NCBI GenBank assembly: GCA_022823235.1
Contig: JAJDXO010000028.1
Coordinates: 1-64,000 of the forward strand
Reading direction: 5' to 3'
DNA from: Rhodospirillales bacterium
GTDB taxonomy: Bacteria; Pseudomonadota; Alphaproteobacteria; Rhodospirillales; UBA2165
Length of the DNA: 64,000 bases
The notes under the pieces are model-generated. The model was not told the origin of the DNA and made no database searches. It worked only from the letters and a program-made list of their open reading frames with translations. Each line of letters begins with the position of its first letter. The stretch's first letter is position 1. The position numbers and the translations under genes were made by a program. Below, piece after piece: positions 10,854 through 19,697 of this stretch.

Positions 10854-11633
10854 TCAACCGATCCAGGGCTGCACGCCGTCCCAGCATAGTTTGACGCCGG
10901 TCAGAAACAGCAGCGCGACGACGACGCGGTAGAACACCACGTCCGGGATGTTGCGGTGAATCCAAAGGCCCAGCAGGATGCCCAGCGGCACCACCGGCAG
11001 CAGCACGATCGACGTCCAGAGATTGGTCAGGTTGAGGACTCCCAGCCACGCATAGGGGCCGATCTTGGCGTAGTTCACAAAGGCGTAAAAGAACGCCAGC
11101 GTCCCCATATAGACCGATTTGTCGAGCCGCTGAGGGATCATATAGACGCTCATCGGCGGACCGCCGGCATGCGCCACGAAGCTGGTGAACCCGGTCATCA
11201 CCGACCAGAACCCGCCTTTCCAGACATGGGGCCCGGTCGGCGGGCGCTCCTCCCGTTTGCGGTCGATGCCGACGAAGAAGTGGATGGCGAACCACACCGC
11301 GATCACGCCGATCACCAGCTTGATGGCCGCCTCATCGAGGAACCTGAAGCCGAGGGTGCCGAGCACGACGCCGACGGCGCCTCCCGGAATGATGATCCAC
11401 AGGTTCCTGCGGTGCCAGCGCTTGCGGAACGCCCAGACGGCGAAGATGTCCGCCAGACAGATGATGGGGAGCATAATGGCCGCCGCCTGAGGCACGGTGA
11501 CGACCAGCGCCATCAACGGCGTGGCCAGCCCGCCGGTGCCGCCGACGCCCGCCTTGGCGATGCCGATGGACAGCACCGCGGGCACGGCAACCACATAGAA
11601 CAAGGGGTTGGCGACGATCGAAAACTCGATCAT
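10854..11633 (-). CDS. TauE/SafE family membrane permease
   Basis: A 259-residue protein with about eight hydrophobic segments and the two-fold repeated TauE/SafE signature: GIAKAGVGGTGGLATPLMAL in the first half and GFTSFVAHAGGPPMSVYMIP in the second. Members are anion exporters, best known for sulfite or sulfoacetate. It sits 26 bases downstream of the GlcG-like gene and probably shares its transcript. The substrate is not evident. Confidence 0.85.
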   Translation of the reverse strand: MIEFSIVANPLFYVVAVPAVLSIGIAKAGVGGTGGLATPLMALVVTVPQAAAIMLPIICLADIFAVWAFRKRWHRRNLWIIIPGGAVGVVLGTLGFRFLDEAAIKLVIGVIAVWFAIHFFVGIDRKREERPPTGPHVWKGGFWSVMTGFTSFVAHAGGPPMSVYMIPQRLDKSVYMGTLAFFYAFVNYAKIGPYAWLGVLNLTNLWTSIVLLPVVPLGILLGLWIHRNIPDVVFYRVVVALLFLTGVKLCWDGVQPWIG

Positions 11634-11659
11634 CCGCCGTTCCCCCGGGGATCGCCCGG

Positions 11660-12085
11660 CTACTCGACCCGGAGTCCCGCCGCCTCGATACCGTGACGCC
11701 CGGCGATCTCGTCATTGTCGGAGGTGTCGCCGGTAATCCCCACGGCGCCGATGATCTCGCCGCCGGAATTCCTGAGCAGGACGCCGCCCGGCACGGGTAC
11801 GATCCGTCCCCCGGACGCATTCATCAACGCGGTAACGAACTGGGGACGCTCCTGCCACACGTCGCCCAGCTGCTTGGAGGAGGTGAACATGGCAAGCGCG
11901 CTCCACGCCTTGCCGAGGGCGATCTCGAAGCGGAGCAGGCTGGAACCGTCGCTTTTCTTGAACGCAACCAGATTGCCGCCGACATCGAGCACCGCGACGC
12001 TCAACGGCGCAAGGCCCATATCCACGCCTTTGTCGATGGTCGCATCGATGATCTTGTCGGCATCCGCCAGGCTCACACTCGCCAT
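11660..12085 (-). CDS. GlcG/HbpS family heme-binding-like protein
   Basis: A 141-residue single-domain protein of the DUF336 (GlcG/HbpS) family: MGLAPLSVAVLDVGGNLVAF, FEIALGKAWSALAMFTSSKQ and GGVLLRNSGGEIIGAVGITG are the conserved blocks. Some members bind heme or cobalamin-like ligands; others sit in glycolate, propanediol or aromatic operons with unknown roles. No signal peptide is visible. It precedes the TauE/SafE gene. Confidence 0.85.
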   Translation of the reverse strand: MASVSLADADKIIDATIDKGVDMGLAPLSVAVLDVGGNLVAFKKSDGSSLLRFEIALGKAWSALAMFTSSKQLGDVWQERPQFVTALMNASGGRIVPVPGGVLLRNSGGEIIGAVGITGDTSDNDEIAGRHGIEAAGLRVE

Positions 12086-12239
12086 GAAAATTCCTCCTCC
12101 GGATTCTTGGGGGTTGCGGTTCGGCGGGGAGTTTAGGTGCCGAATTCCGGGCAGGCCAGATGAATTTCGAGGCTCCTTCCGGGTGAAGCGTCACGGAAAT
12201 ATGAACCGGAATACTTGAACCGCCGTTCCCCGCTCACCC

Positions 12240-12384
12240 GCACGTCGTCATCACCGGGTCGGTCAATTCGTCCGAATTGACCTTATTTGACCCGGTGATC
12301 CACGCTTTGGGGGCAGTGATACACGTGGATGGCCGGGTCGGGGCCCGGCCATGACGCAGTCAATTGAGTACGAACCCTAGATTA
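12240..12384. repeat. MITE-like repeat with TIR-type right end
   Basis: The interior matches the modules at 6580-6670, 29782-29848 and 45367-45475 (CACGTGGATGGCCGGGTC, GGGCCCGGCCATGACG). The right end AATTGAGTACGAACCCTAG is the reverse complement of the element terminus TAGGGT…ACTC-ATT. The left terminus is not recognisable. Confidence 0.6.
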
Positions 12385-12431
12385 ACCATATTTTTCAATT
12401 ACTTAATCCGGCCGCGCCCTATTTCGGCAAG

Positions 12432-12447
12432 TGTGACCGCGATCACG
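12432..12447. promoter_or_regulatory. CRP-like palindrome
   Basis: TGTGACCGCGATCACG is close to the Crp-family consensus TGTGA-N6-TCACA, with only the last base differing. It lies about 130 bases upstream of the secreted 137-residue protein gene. The match is seen directly; regulation is inferred. Confidence 0.4.
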
Positions 12448-12578
12448 GCAATTGAACGGGCGCTCAAATAAACTATATGAATCTTAGCGGGAATCACCGA
12501 TTCCCGAAATCATGGGGATATTCCCATGACTGACCGGGCCGGCGAGACGCAGTCCGGGCAGTTATCAGGAGAAGGACG

Positions 12579-12992
12579 ATGCGGAACGATACGAACATCG
12601 AAACGATCAAGGAAACTACGCGGGATGCGGCTTCCCGGGGCGCCAGGCGCTTCGGCACCATGCGTCGCTCGGTCCCGGCGATGGTTCTCGCTGGATCGCT
12701 GATGGCCGGTGTCGCCGTATTTGGAACCTCCGGCGCGCATGCCCAGGTCCTGAGCCCGGAAACGGGCGTCGACCGGGCCGACGTGGTCGAGCAGCTGGAC
12801 AGCAAGCATTCGGAGACCCCGATTGCCCGCGGTCTCGGCAGCAACGGCGCCGTTTACGAGGTGTTCTCCACCGATGACGGCGCCACCTGGACCATCATCA
12901 TGACCCTGCCGAACGGCAAGAGCTACATGCTCGGGTCGGGTGAGCATTGGACCAACGTGCCGGTCACGAAGATCGACGGTCCCGCCATTTAG
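12579..12992 (+). CDS. small secreted protein of unknown function
   Basis: A 137-residue protein with an RBS AGGAGAAGG before the ATG. After a polar start, residues 28-55 (RRSVPAMVLAGSLMAGVAVF … SGAHAQ) look like a signal peptide cleaved after AHA. The mature part of about 80 residues has EVFSTDDGATWTIIMTLPNG and SYMLGSGEHWTNVPV, which suggests a small beta-rich domain. No family is recognised. Its TAG stop begins the repeat AGAGCGGTTTCCG. An internal ATG at residue 28 is a possible alternative start. Confidence 0.7.
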   Translation: MRNDTNIETIKETTRDAASRGARRFGTMRRSVPAMVLAGSLMAGVAVFGTSGAHAQVLSPETGVDRADVVEQLDSKHSETPIARGLGSNGAVYEVFSTDDGATWTIIMTLPNGKSYMLGSGEHWTNVPVTKIDGPAI

Positions 12993-13018
12993 AGCGGTTT
13001 CCGCCGGACTGAACCCCG

Positions 13019-14401
13019 TTACGACGGGAACAGCAGCGACGGCAGCCAGGTGGCGATCGCGGGGAAGTTGATGATCATCACCATCCCGATCAGCATGATG
13101 ATCCAATAGGGCGTCGACGACTTGAAGATGGTCATCACGTTCATGTCCGGATCGAAGCCCTGTATCGCCGATTTCACCGTATAGACCAACAGGCCGAAGG
13201 GCGGGGTGTAGAGCCCCGCCTCGATGGCGATGATGCCGATGATGGCGAAGGCGATGGGATCGATGCCGATCTTCACCGCGATGGGCGCGAAGATCGCCGC
13301 GGTCAGCAGCATGATCGAAATGGAATCGATGATCATGCCGAGCAGGAACCAGATGACCACCATCACGGTGAGGATCATCCATGGCTGCATGCCCGAGCCG
13401 AGGAACAGGCTCTCGATGGCGTTGGCCATGCCGGTCATGGCCAGCGTCCGGGAATAGAGCGCCGCGGTCACCAGCAGCAGCAGGATCGGCGCCGAGGTGC
13501 GCCCCACCTGAAGGATGCCGTCGATGATGTCCTTGAGCCTGGCGCCCTTGATGATCGCCAGCACGAGGCCGATGAAGGCGCCGGCGCCGGCGCCCTCCGT
13601 CGGCGTGAAGACGCCGAACCAGATGCCGCCCAGCACCGCGACGATGACCAGCAGAATGCCGCACAGGCTGATGATGAACTGGCCGGTGGAAACCTCCTCC
13701 ACCCCGTCCGGCTCCGCGGCGGCGACCTCGGCGCCGACGGCTCTGGCTTGCTGATCCGCCCCGCCGCCGACCAGTTCCGGGTTCATGACCGCCCGGGCAA
13801 AGACGTAGACCACGAACAGGGCCATCAGCAGCAGACCGGGCATGACGCCGGCGGCGAAGATCTGGCCGATGGATTGTTCGGTCAGGATGCCCCAGACGAT
13901 CATCAGCACGCTGGGCGGGATCAGCATGCCCAGGCAGCTCGACCCGGCGACGGCGCCGAGGGCGAAGCCCTTGTGGTACCCGAAGCGTTTCATCTCCGGG
14001 TAGGCGATCCGCGAAAACGCGGCGGCGGAAGCGATACTGACGCCGGTGACGAACGAGAACAGCGCATTGCCGATCACCGTGGCGATGGCCAGCCGGCCGG
14101 GGATTCTCTTCAGCAGCTGATTTATCCCCCGATAGACGTCGGTGACGGTTCCCGATCTGCCTATGAATTCTCCCATCAGCATGAATAGGGGTATGACCGC
14201 GAAGACGTAGGCCCGGATGGCCTCGTAAGCCGTGGCCGCGAGCATCGACTGGACGGTGCCGAAGGCGAATGAATCGGCGCCGGTGGTCAGCCAGATACCC
14301 AGCGCGCTGGTCATGCCGAGGGCAATGGCGATGTGGACGCCGATCGCCACCAGGACGACCAGCGAAACGACGAGTATGACAGCGGTATTCGCTTCAAACA
14401 T
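13019..14401 (-). CDS. dctM: TRAP transporter large permease (DctM family), system 2
   Basis: A 460-residue polytopic permease with PLFMLMGEFIGRSGTVTDVY, FVTGVSIASAAAFSRIAYPE, GSSCLGMLIPPSVLMIVWGI, GVFTPTEGAGAGAFIGLVLA and DSISIMLLTAAIFAPIAV. An acidic hydrophilic loop (QQARAVGAEVAAAEPDGVEE) interrupts the middle. It is the last gene of the minus-strand dctPQM operon. Confidence 0.93.
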   Translation of the reverse strand: MFEANTAVILVVSLVVLVAIGVHIAIALGMTSALGIWLTTGADSFAFGTVQSMLAATAYEAIRAYVFAVIPLFMLMGEFIGRSGTVTDVYRGINQLLKRIPGRLAIATVIGNALFSFVTGVSIASAAAFSRIAYPEMKRFGYHKGFALGAVAGSSCLGMLIPPSVLMIVWGILTEQSIGQIFAAGVMPGLLLMALFVVYVFARAVMNPELVGGGADQQARAVGAEVAAAEPDGVEEVSTGQFIISLCGILLVIVAVLGGIWFGVFTPTEGAGAGAFIGLVLAIIKGARLKDIIDGILQVGRTSAPILLLLVTAALYSRTLAMTGMANAIESLFLGSGMQPWMILTVMVVIWFLLGMIIDSISIMLLTAAIFAPIAVKIGIDPIAFAIIGIIAIEAGLYTPPFGLLVYTVKSAIQGFDPDMNVMTIFKSSTPYWIIMLIGMVMIINFPAIATWLPSLLFPS

Positions 14402-14419
14402 GAACTGTCCCCTGCCCGA

Positions 14420-14956
14420 CTACGGTCCCGGCGCGCCGGGGAGGCTGTCCTCGGGCACTTCGCTGTCGAGCAGCTCGGGCCGGAAGATGTCCAGATAGGC
14501 CATGACGCCGTAATTGATCATGGCGAGGGCGCTGCCGAGCAGCACGGTCCAGCGGGCCGGCCAGGACGGAACCCGAAGGGCGCCCTCGCCCTCGAACTCG
14601 CCCTCGACGAAGGAGGCGATGCTCTCCTGCCAACCGCCGGTGATGATCATCAGGAAGAAGGCGACACCCAGCAGATAGCCGACGGCGAGCAGCACGCGCT
14701 GGACGCCGGACGGAAACCGGGTGACCAGAAAATCGGCCTTCAGCATGGAACGGCTGCGAATGGCGTAGCCGACCTGCAAAAACACGATAATGACGATGGA
14801 GGCGGCGACCATTTCAGCGGTGCCGTGGATCGGAAAATCAAACGCGCCGCGGCCGATGATATTGGCGAGCACAAGCACGGAAATCGCGACGGTCCATGCG
14901 GCGGCGAGGATCATCAACGCCTTGGAGACCCAGTCGCTGATCTTAACGAGATTCAT
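14420..14956 (-). CDS. dctQ: TRAP transporter small permease (DctQ family), system 2
   Basis: A 178-residue protein with four hydrophobic helices (ALMILAAAWTVAISVLVLAN; AEMVAASIVIIVFLQVGYAI; VLLAVGYLLGVAFFLMIITG; TVLLGSALAMINYGVMAYLD). It lies 18 bases upstream of dctM and 147 bases downstream of the dctP stop, with a strong hairpin in that gap. Confidence 0.9.
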   Translation of the reverse strand: MNLVKISDWVSKALMILAAAWTVAISVLVLANIIGRGAFDFPIHGTAEMVAASIVIIVFLQVGYAIRSRSMLKADFLVTRFPSGVQRVLLAVGYLLGVAFFLMIITGGWQESIASFVEGEFEGEGALRVPSWPARWTVLLGSALAMINYGVMAYLDIFRPELLDSEVPEDSLPGAPGP

Positions 14957-15039
14957 ACGCCCCTACTCTCTGACGGCGGCCTGTCCCCGGGCCGCCAAAC
15001 GAATAGCCACATAAATCGTACGTCGTCGTTTATAGGAAA

Positions 15040-15075
15040 TTGCCGGCTGGACGCCGGACAGCGTCCAGCCGGCAA
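15040..15075 (-). promoter_or_regulatory. dctP-dctQ intercistronic hairpin, system 2
   Basis: A perfect 15-base inverted repeat (TTGCCGGCTGGACGC and its complement) around a six-base loop lies in the 147-base gap between dctP and dctQ. The following bases are only weakly U-rich. It probably stabilises dctP mRNA or attenuates read-through, so that binding protein is made in excess. Confidence 0.65.
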
Positions 15076-15103
15076 ATCATTCGGGTCCTGAACTACGAAC
15101 GCC

Positions 15104-16192
15104 TTATTTGACGACGTAGCGGACCGGCCACTTGTAGCCGACCTTCTCGGCGGCATCCAAGGTGGTGTTGAGGATAGCCTTGGCCGGGAAGCCTTCCTTT
15201 TCCAGGGAATCGGCGTGCTGTTGCGGCCATTTGGCAAGCTTCTGCGCCCAGGAGAGACGGACCTTCGGGCCCAGGTCGCTGACGGTGATGTTCTTCCTCA
15301 GCCAGGCCATGTCTTTCTCATAGCCGGCCTTGTTGAACGTACCGGTCTGGACCTGATAGCGCTTGGCGACTTCCTGGAAGATCGGCTTCACTTCCGGCGG
15401 CAGGCTGGCCCAGAAACGGTTATTGACCGTCAGGCCGTGCCAGGTAATCGAACCGAAGCCGATGGTGGTGTAGAACTTGCCCACCTCATGCAGCTTGAAG
15501 ACCGGACCCCAGGCGCTCGGGAACATGATGCCGCCCTCGGCGACGCCCGTCTTGATCTTCTGGTACCAGCCGGGGAGACCGTCGGTGACCGGGATGATGC
15601 CGATGTTGGCCTGCTTCATCCAGTTGAGGTTCAGGCCGGCGCCGAGAATCTTGCGGCCCTTGAGGTCGTCAACCGTCTTCCACGCGAAGTTGGTGCCGAT
15701 GTTGTAGCCGCCGTCGCCGATGATCGCCAGAAGGGTCTGATTGAACTTCTGGAAACGCTTGGAGAGGCTGGGATACTTGTCATACACCGCGGTGGCGATC
15801 GCCACCGACTGCACCGGATCCATGGTGCCGAAGGGCAGCATGATCTGGAACGCATGCATCTTCAGCTTTGAGGCCTCGAAGCAGTAGCAGAAACCGCCGA
15901 CGTCGACGACGCCGTTCTGGACGCCCTCGAAGGTGTCGAACACCTTCACGATGGAGCCGGAATAGCCCTCAATGAAGTTGATCTTGTGGCTGGTCTTGCT
16001 CTCGACCGCCTTTTTGAGCTCGGTCTGGAAGAAGTTCTTCATCAGGCCGGCATACACCACGGTCGGCGGGTGGCCGGACGCGATGCGGACGTTGATGGTC
16101 TTGGCGTCTGCGGTCGGCGCGGCGGTCAACGCAGCACCGGCGACCAAAGCCGCGGCAGAGACGCCAAGGATGGATTTCGAAAACATGTTCAT
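15104..16192 (-). CDS. dctP: TRAP transporter substrate-binding protein (DctP family), system 2
   Basis: A 362-residue periplasmic protein with a signal peptide (MNMFSKSILGVSAAALVAGA … ADA). Family blocks are NVRIASGHPPTVVYAGLMKN, FDTFEGVQNGVVDVGGFCYC, VDDLKGRKILGAGLNLNWMK and VTDGLPGWYQKIKTGVAEGG. It resembles the larger DctP subgroup whose ligands are often aromatic or long-chain acids; the ligand here is unknown. A GGGAGG ribosome site lies before the start. Confidence 0.9.
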   Translation of the reverse strand: MNMFSKSILGVSAAALVAGAALTAAPTADAKTINVRIASGHPPTVVYAGLMKNFFQTELKKAVESKTSHKINFIEGYSGSIVKVFDTFEGVQNGVVDVGGFCYCFEASKLKMHAFQIMLPFGTMDPVQSVAIATAVYDKYPSLSKRFQKFNQTLLAIIGDGGYNIGTNFAWKTVDDLKGRKILGAGLNLNWMKQANIGIIPVTDGLPGWYQKIKTGVAEGGIMFPSAWGPVFKLHEVGKFYTTIGFGSITWHGLTVNNRFWASLPPEVKPIFQEVAKRYQVQTGTFNKAGYEKDMAWLRKNITVSDLGPKVRLSWAQKLAKWPQQHADSLEKEGFPAKAILNTTLDAAEKVGYKWPVRYVVK

Positions 16193-16475
16193 GAAATACC
16201 TCCCAAAGGCTGTTCTCGCGCGGGAACAGGAAATGGCCCCCCGCGCTGATCAGAACATACAAGCCCAATCCGGGCCGGTCTAGTCTTATACAAGACGTTG
16301 TGATCGACGAATTTCGGTGGATTTCCGCGCCCGGCAATCGCCTGGGCCCGCGTTGGGGCATCCCGCCCGGGCATCACATCGGCCCAAATGGCATCTTTCC
16401 CATCGGCCGAAAATCGGCTAAGCCGACGCGGATCGAACGTTGGGGTGAATCCCACGGTCCGGGGGGAACGCAGAG

Positions 16476-16970
16476 GTGATATCCGAAGACCAGTTCAAGC
16501 AGGGCATGCGGCAGTTGGCCTCCGCCGTCAACGTGATCACCGTCGATCACGGCGGCCGACGCGACGGACTGACGGCGACGGCGGCCTGTTCGGTCTCCGC
16601 CGAGCCGCCGCAGCTGCTTATCTGCGTGAATCGGGATGCCCTGGCCCATGACCTGATCGCGGGCGCGGGCGCGTTCTGCCTCAACATTCTGTGCAAGGAC
16701 CAGGAAGACGTCGCCATGCGCTTCGCCGGCATGGACGGCGCCGACCGCGCCGACCGCTATGGCCTCGGCAGCTGGACGACGCTGGAGACCGGCGCGCCGG
16801 TGCTCGAAGGGACCCTGGTCAGCTTCGACTGCAGGATCGCCCAGCAAATCGCCGCCGGCACCCACTCCATCTTCATCGGCGAGATCGTCGCGGCGACAAA
16901 GACCGGCGACGGACGCCCGCTGATGTACGGCGAGGGGCAGTTCACCACCCTCGAGAGCGTCGCCTACTAG
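16476..16970 (+). CDS. flavin reductase domain protein (HpaC/NTAB-like)
   Basis: A 164-residue FMN-binding split-barrel protein, starting at a GTG. The family pattern is clear: FKQGMRQLASAVNVITVDHG, GLTATAACSVSAEPPQLLIC (flavin-binding turn), NRDALAHDLIAGAGAFCLNI and THSIFIGEIVAATKTG. Such proteins supply reduced flavin to two-component monooxygenases. The HpaB-type oxygenase at 21574-23187 could be a partner, though the genes are 4.6 kb apart. Its TAG stop is the first triplet of a repeat end (TAGGGTCCGGCCTCAATC). Confidence 0.87.
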   Translation: MISEDQFKQGMRQLASAVNVITVDHGGRRDGLTATAACSVSAEPPQLLICVNRDALAHDLIAGAGAFCLNILCKDQEDVAMRFAGMDGADRADRYGLGSWTTLETGAPVLEGTLVSFDCRIAQQIAAGTHSIFIGEIVAATKTGDGRPLMYGEGQFTTLESVAY

Positions 16971-17139
16971 GGTCCGGCCTCAATCAAGCCGCCCTACGCG
17001 TGTTGCGGCGATGGGTATCAAAGCGGAAAACCCTGGATCAGTCGTCAAATCAAATACAAGATTTTTGCGAATTCTAACGGTGTTTCAGTAGCTCTCGGCT
17101 CCGTTTGACGAAAGTCCTTCCGCCCGGCACGTGCGACTA

Positions 17140-17830
17140 GTCGTCGCCGGGCGGCGCGTCCTTGACGATCCCAGCCCGGCTTGCAGACAACTTGGTGGAG
17201 GGGGATAGTTCAGACGCGGCGCCCTGTTCCGCGATGCACTCGACGATCTCCTGCGTCCGGGCCTTAGGGATCGCGGACTCGCTGGAACTATCGCGAAACC
17301 GTGTTTGGATCTGGAACCGAAATAAGATATCCGTACATAAATCTGCCGAGCATCAAGCCCTGACGGGTCGGCGTGGTTGGATACTTGTCCTTGTCTTGAC
17401 ACGGCGAATGCCAGTGGTAAGTAATCCCTCCAGTGCTGTCGATTGCCGTTTCAAACCAGTTCTCTAGCGTGCATCCGAGCGCTTCCACCGACGCCGGATC
17501 GTTGACGTTGACGAACGAGGTGTAGCGAGACTTTTCGATATGTTGCTTCAGCGTGTTCCGAGCATCCGGATCAGCTGGGGAAAAAGGTCTTGAGGAAACC
17601 GCGACGCCGCATCTTTGATGACTTTTCCGAAGTTGCAAAATTCTTCCGCGAATCCCACGGACTCGCAATGCCATTCTTGGCGGCCAAGTCCTGCATGCCC
17701 CCGATCTCGTGCATCCTGGGCAGCGTCTGGCCGCGCATCCAGCAGTGAGTGCGAAGAGGGATTCTACCGACGGCCGCGGTGCGGGTCATTGTCGGAACGG
17801 CAGGAAACGGTGTTTTGACAGGCCACGACA
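17140..17830 (-). pseudogene. probable decayed gene of unknown function
   Basis: Three minus-strand frames carry consecutive protein-like pieces: FAEEFCNFGKVIKDAASRF near 17600-17650, then EKSRYTSFVNVNDPASVEAL and STGGITYHWHSPC near 17390-17550, then ARTQEIVECIAEQGAASEL ending in a TAG near 17150. No single frame runs through, so at least two frameshifts would be needed. The 870-base interval between the flavin reductase and the barrel protein otherwise lacks a gene. No family was recognised, and chance ORF pieces remain possible. Confidence 0.3.
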
Positions 17831-17843
17831 AGAGAGACCTCCT

Positions 17844-19178
17844 ATGACGCCCCGTATCCCGCGGAAGATGTTTGCGCCGGCGGCCGCCGCCGTCCTTGGC
17901 GTCGCGGCCGTCGCCGGCATTTCGGCTGCACGGGCCGATCCGGCCGACCGGCTATGGGACGAACTGCAAGGTCGTGGGAACGGATGCGTGACGGCGGAAA
18001 ATGCATCGCTTTCTCAGGGTTCGCGCTGCCTCCTGGGCGCCGGCCTGACCCTGCTGTTCGACGAAGGCGCCGGTTTGGCGAACGAACACGGCAAGGAGGC
18101 TTTCGGACCGCGCTTCCGGCTGGTCGGAAAGTCGGCATATTCGCTTGCTCCGGACGGGATCGGGCTGACCGGTGACCTTGATGCCGTCATTCCGTTCGCC
18201 GGTGCGGAACCGTCAGCGGCGGAGCGACCGTCCGGACCGGCGCTGTTCCTTCAGCAGGGTGTTACCCACTGGCGCGACGACGCCAGCGCGCAACGCAACG
18301 ATCTGCGTTACGGCCCGGTCTATCGCTTCCGGGTTTCGGAGGCGCCCGATGCCGACATTCTCGGGCTCTCCCTGCTCCAGCTCCAAAATGTCGAATGGCG
18401 GCACAAGGTGCTTGTTCCCGGGATCGACTATGCCGGCAGATGGGGAAGCGGTTCGCTCCGCCACTTCATCCCGACCACGGGCTGGCGCTCCGGTCACCCG
18501 GGCCGGGAGGAACGGGCGCTCGGGAGCACGGAGTTGTCGGCGCGACTGCCTCTCACCACCACGCTCGGCGTGAGCGCCGCCGCCTATCGTCGGGAGTCCG
18601 AGACCCTATCCGGGCGCCGTACCGACGGCCTGCGTCTGGGCTTCCGCTGGCGCCCTCATCCCTGGCTGAACTTTGGCGCAAGCTACGACCGTTCCGGCGG
18701 AGGCCGGGACGATGTCTCGTTCCGCGTCGGTTTCAGGATGCCCCTTGGAAGCCGGGCGAAACCGCCGAGATGGGAAGGGCTGGGCGTGGCGGCCGGCGGT
18801 TCCGCGCCGGACGATTCGGAGTTGTGGCGGCCCGTCGAAGGCGACAGCCGGATCAGGACCGTTGCCCGCGACGCCGTCGACCGTCTTGTCGCCGGCGCGG
18901 AAGTCCGGTTCCTGCAGAATGCCGTCGAAAGCGGCGGCTCGATCCTTCTGGAAGTCGTACTGTCGTCCCCGGCGCCCGAGGACATCGTGGTCGAAGTTCG
19001 TCTCGTGCCCGGGGCCGGCGCCAACCCCGCCGTGCCGGGCGAGGATTTCGTCGACGAATCCGTGCGGCTGACGATCCCGGCGGGCGCCTCGGCGGGAAGG
19101 GTTTCCGTGCAATTGCTGCGGAACGAGGGCCTTAACGAAAACCGGAGCCTGAGCGCCACGATTTCACTGGTCTCGTGA
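17844..19178 (+). CDS. inverse autotransporter (intimin/invasin-type) beta-barrel protein with short Calx-beta-like tail
   Basis: A 444-residue exported protein (signal peptide MTPRIPRKMFAPAAAAVLGV … ARA). Residues about 60-300 have alternating outer-membrane-barrel character and blocks resembling the IAT barrel, notably LRHFIPTTGWRSG followed by EERALGSTELSARLPL. After a linker, residues about 350-444 look like a single Calx-beta-type domain (GEDFVDESVRLTIPAGASAG, then NENRSLSATISLV). Classical intimins have long Ig arrays, so this passenger is very short. It is followed after 66 bases by a lipoprotein gene on the same strand. The family assignment rests on pattern, not on a search. Confidence 0.6.
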   Translation: MTPRIPRKMFAPAAAAVLGVAAVAGISAARADPADRLWDELQGRGNGCVTAENASLSQGSRCLLGAGLTLLFDEGAGLANEHGKEAFGPRFRLVGKSAYSLAPDGIGLTGDLDAVIPFAGAEPSAAERPSGPALFLQQGVTHWRDDASAQRNDLRYGPVYRFRVSEAPDADILGLSLLQLQNVEWRHKVLVPGIDYAGRWGSGSLRHFIPTTGWRSGHPGREERALGSTELSARLPLTTTLGVSAAAYRRESETLSGRRTDGLRLGFRWRPHPWLNFGASYDRSGGGRDDVSFRVGFRMPLGSRAKPPRWEGLGVAAGGSAPDDSELWRPVEGDSRIRTVARDAVDRLVAGAEVRFLQNAVESGGSILLEVVLSSPAPEDIVVEVRLVPGAGANPAVPGEDFVDESVRLTIPAGASAGRVSVQLLRNEGLNENRSLSATISLVS

Positions 19179-19244
19179 CCGCTCCCCGCGTTTGCAGGGG
19201 CGACGCCGGAAACGGATCCGGGCGCCCCGGATGGAGGAATTGAA

Positions 19245-19697
19245 TTGACAAGACCTGGTAATGTCCTGCTGGCGGCATGTACGGTTCTGGGGATCGCGGC
19301 CGGTTCCTTCGCGCTGTCTTCTTGCGGAGGTGGCGGAGGCGGTGGCGGAGGCGCCCGCACGTCGGGGCCCTTCGCCGTGATCATGCCGCCCGGAAGGCAG
19401 TATTCGGGGGTCCCGCTGACCGGCGTGAAGCTCGTGCTGCAAAATTCGGGCACCCGGTGGGCCCGCCTGCGCGTGTCCACCGAACCCGACGGCTCCTTAT
19501 GGTCCGGCATCCAATTTTTCGTCGAGCCGTACTATGCCGGGACGCCATGTTGCAGCCAAACATTCCACTTCAGTGACGACGTATTGTTCCGGGTCAACTG
19601 CGCGAGAGGCTACAAGGGTGAAGCGGTCGCCAGGGTTAAAGTCAACGATCTCGGCGGGAACAGGGCTGAGGAAACCTTCACGTTCACCTGCGGGTGA
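19245..19697 (+). CDS. glycine-run lipoprotein of unknown function
   Basis: A 150-residue protein starting at TTG with GGAGG seven bases upstream. The N terminus is a lipoprotein signal ending in the lipobox LSSC, with the lipidated Cys followed directly by nine glycines. The mature domain contains paired cysteines (GTPCCSQTFHF, RVNCARGYKG, and a terminal TFTCG) and SGIQFFVEPYYAG, suggesting a disulfide-stabilised beta domain. It probably forms a unit with the upstream barrel protein, perhaps as an outer-membrane partner. No known family is recognised. Confidence 0.6.
   Translation: MTRPGNVLLAACTVLGIAAGSFALSSCGGGGGGGGGARTSGPFAVIMPPGRQYSGVPLTGVKLVLQNSGTRWARLRVSTEPDGSLWSGIQFFVEPYYAGTPCCSQTFHFSDDVLFRVNCARGYKGEAVARVKVNDLGGNRAEETFTFTCG

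Larger units (their letters stand above)
12086..12578. other. gene-free stretch with repeats
   Basis: Between the GlcG-like gene and the small secreted protein. It holds a dispersed repeat at about 12240-12383 (CCGGGTCGG…CACGTGGATGGCCGGGTCGG…) ending in a TIR-like AATTGAGTACGAACCCTAG, then an AT-rich piece and a CRP-like site at 12432-12447. No convincing small gene was found. Confidence 0.6.
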
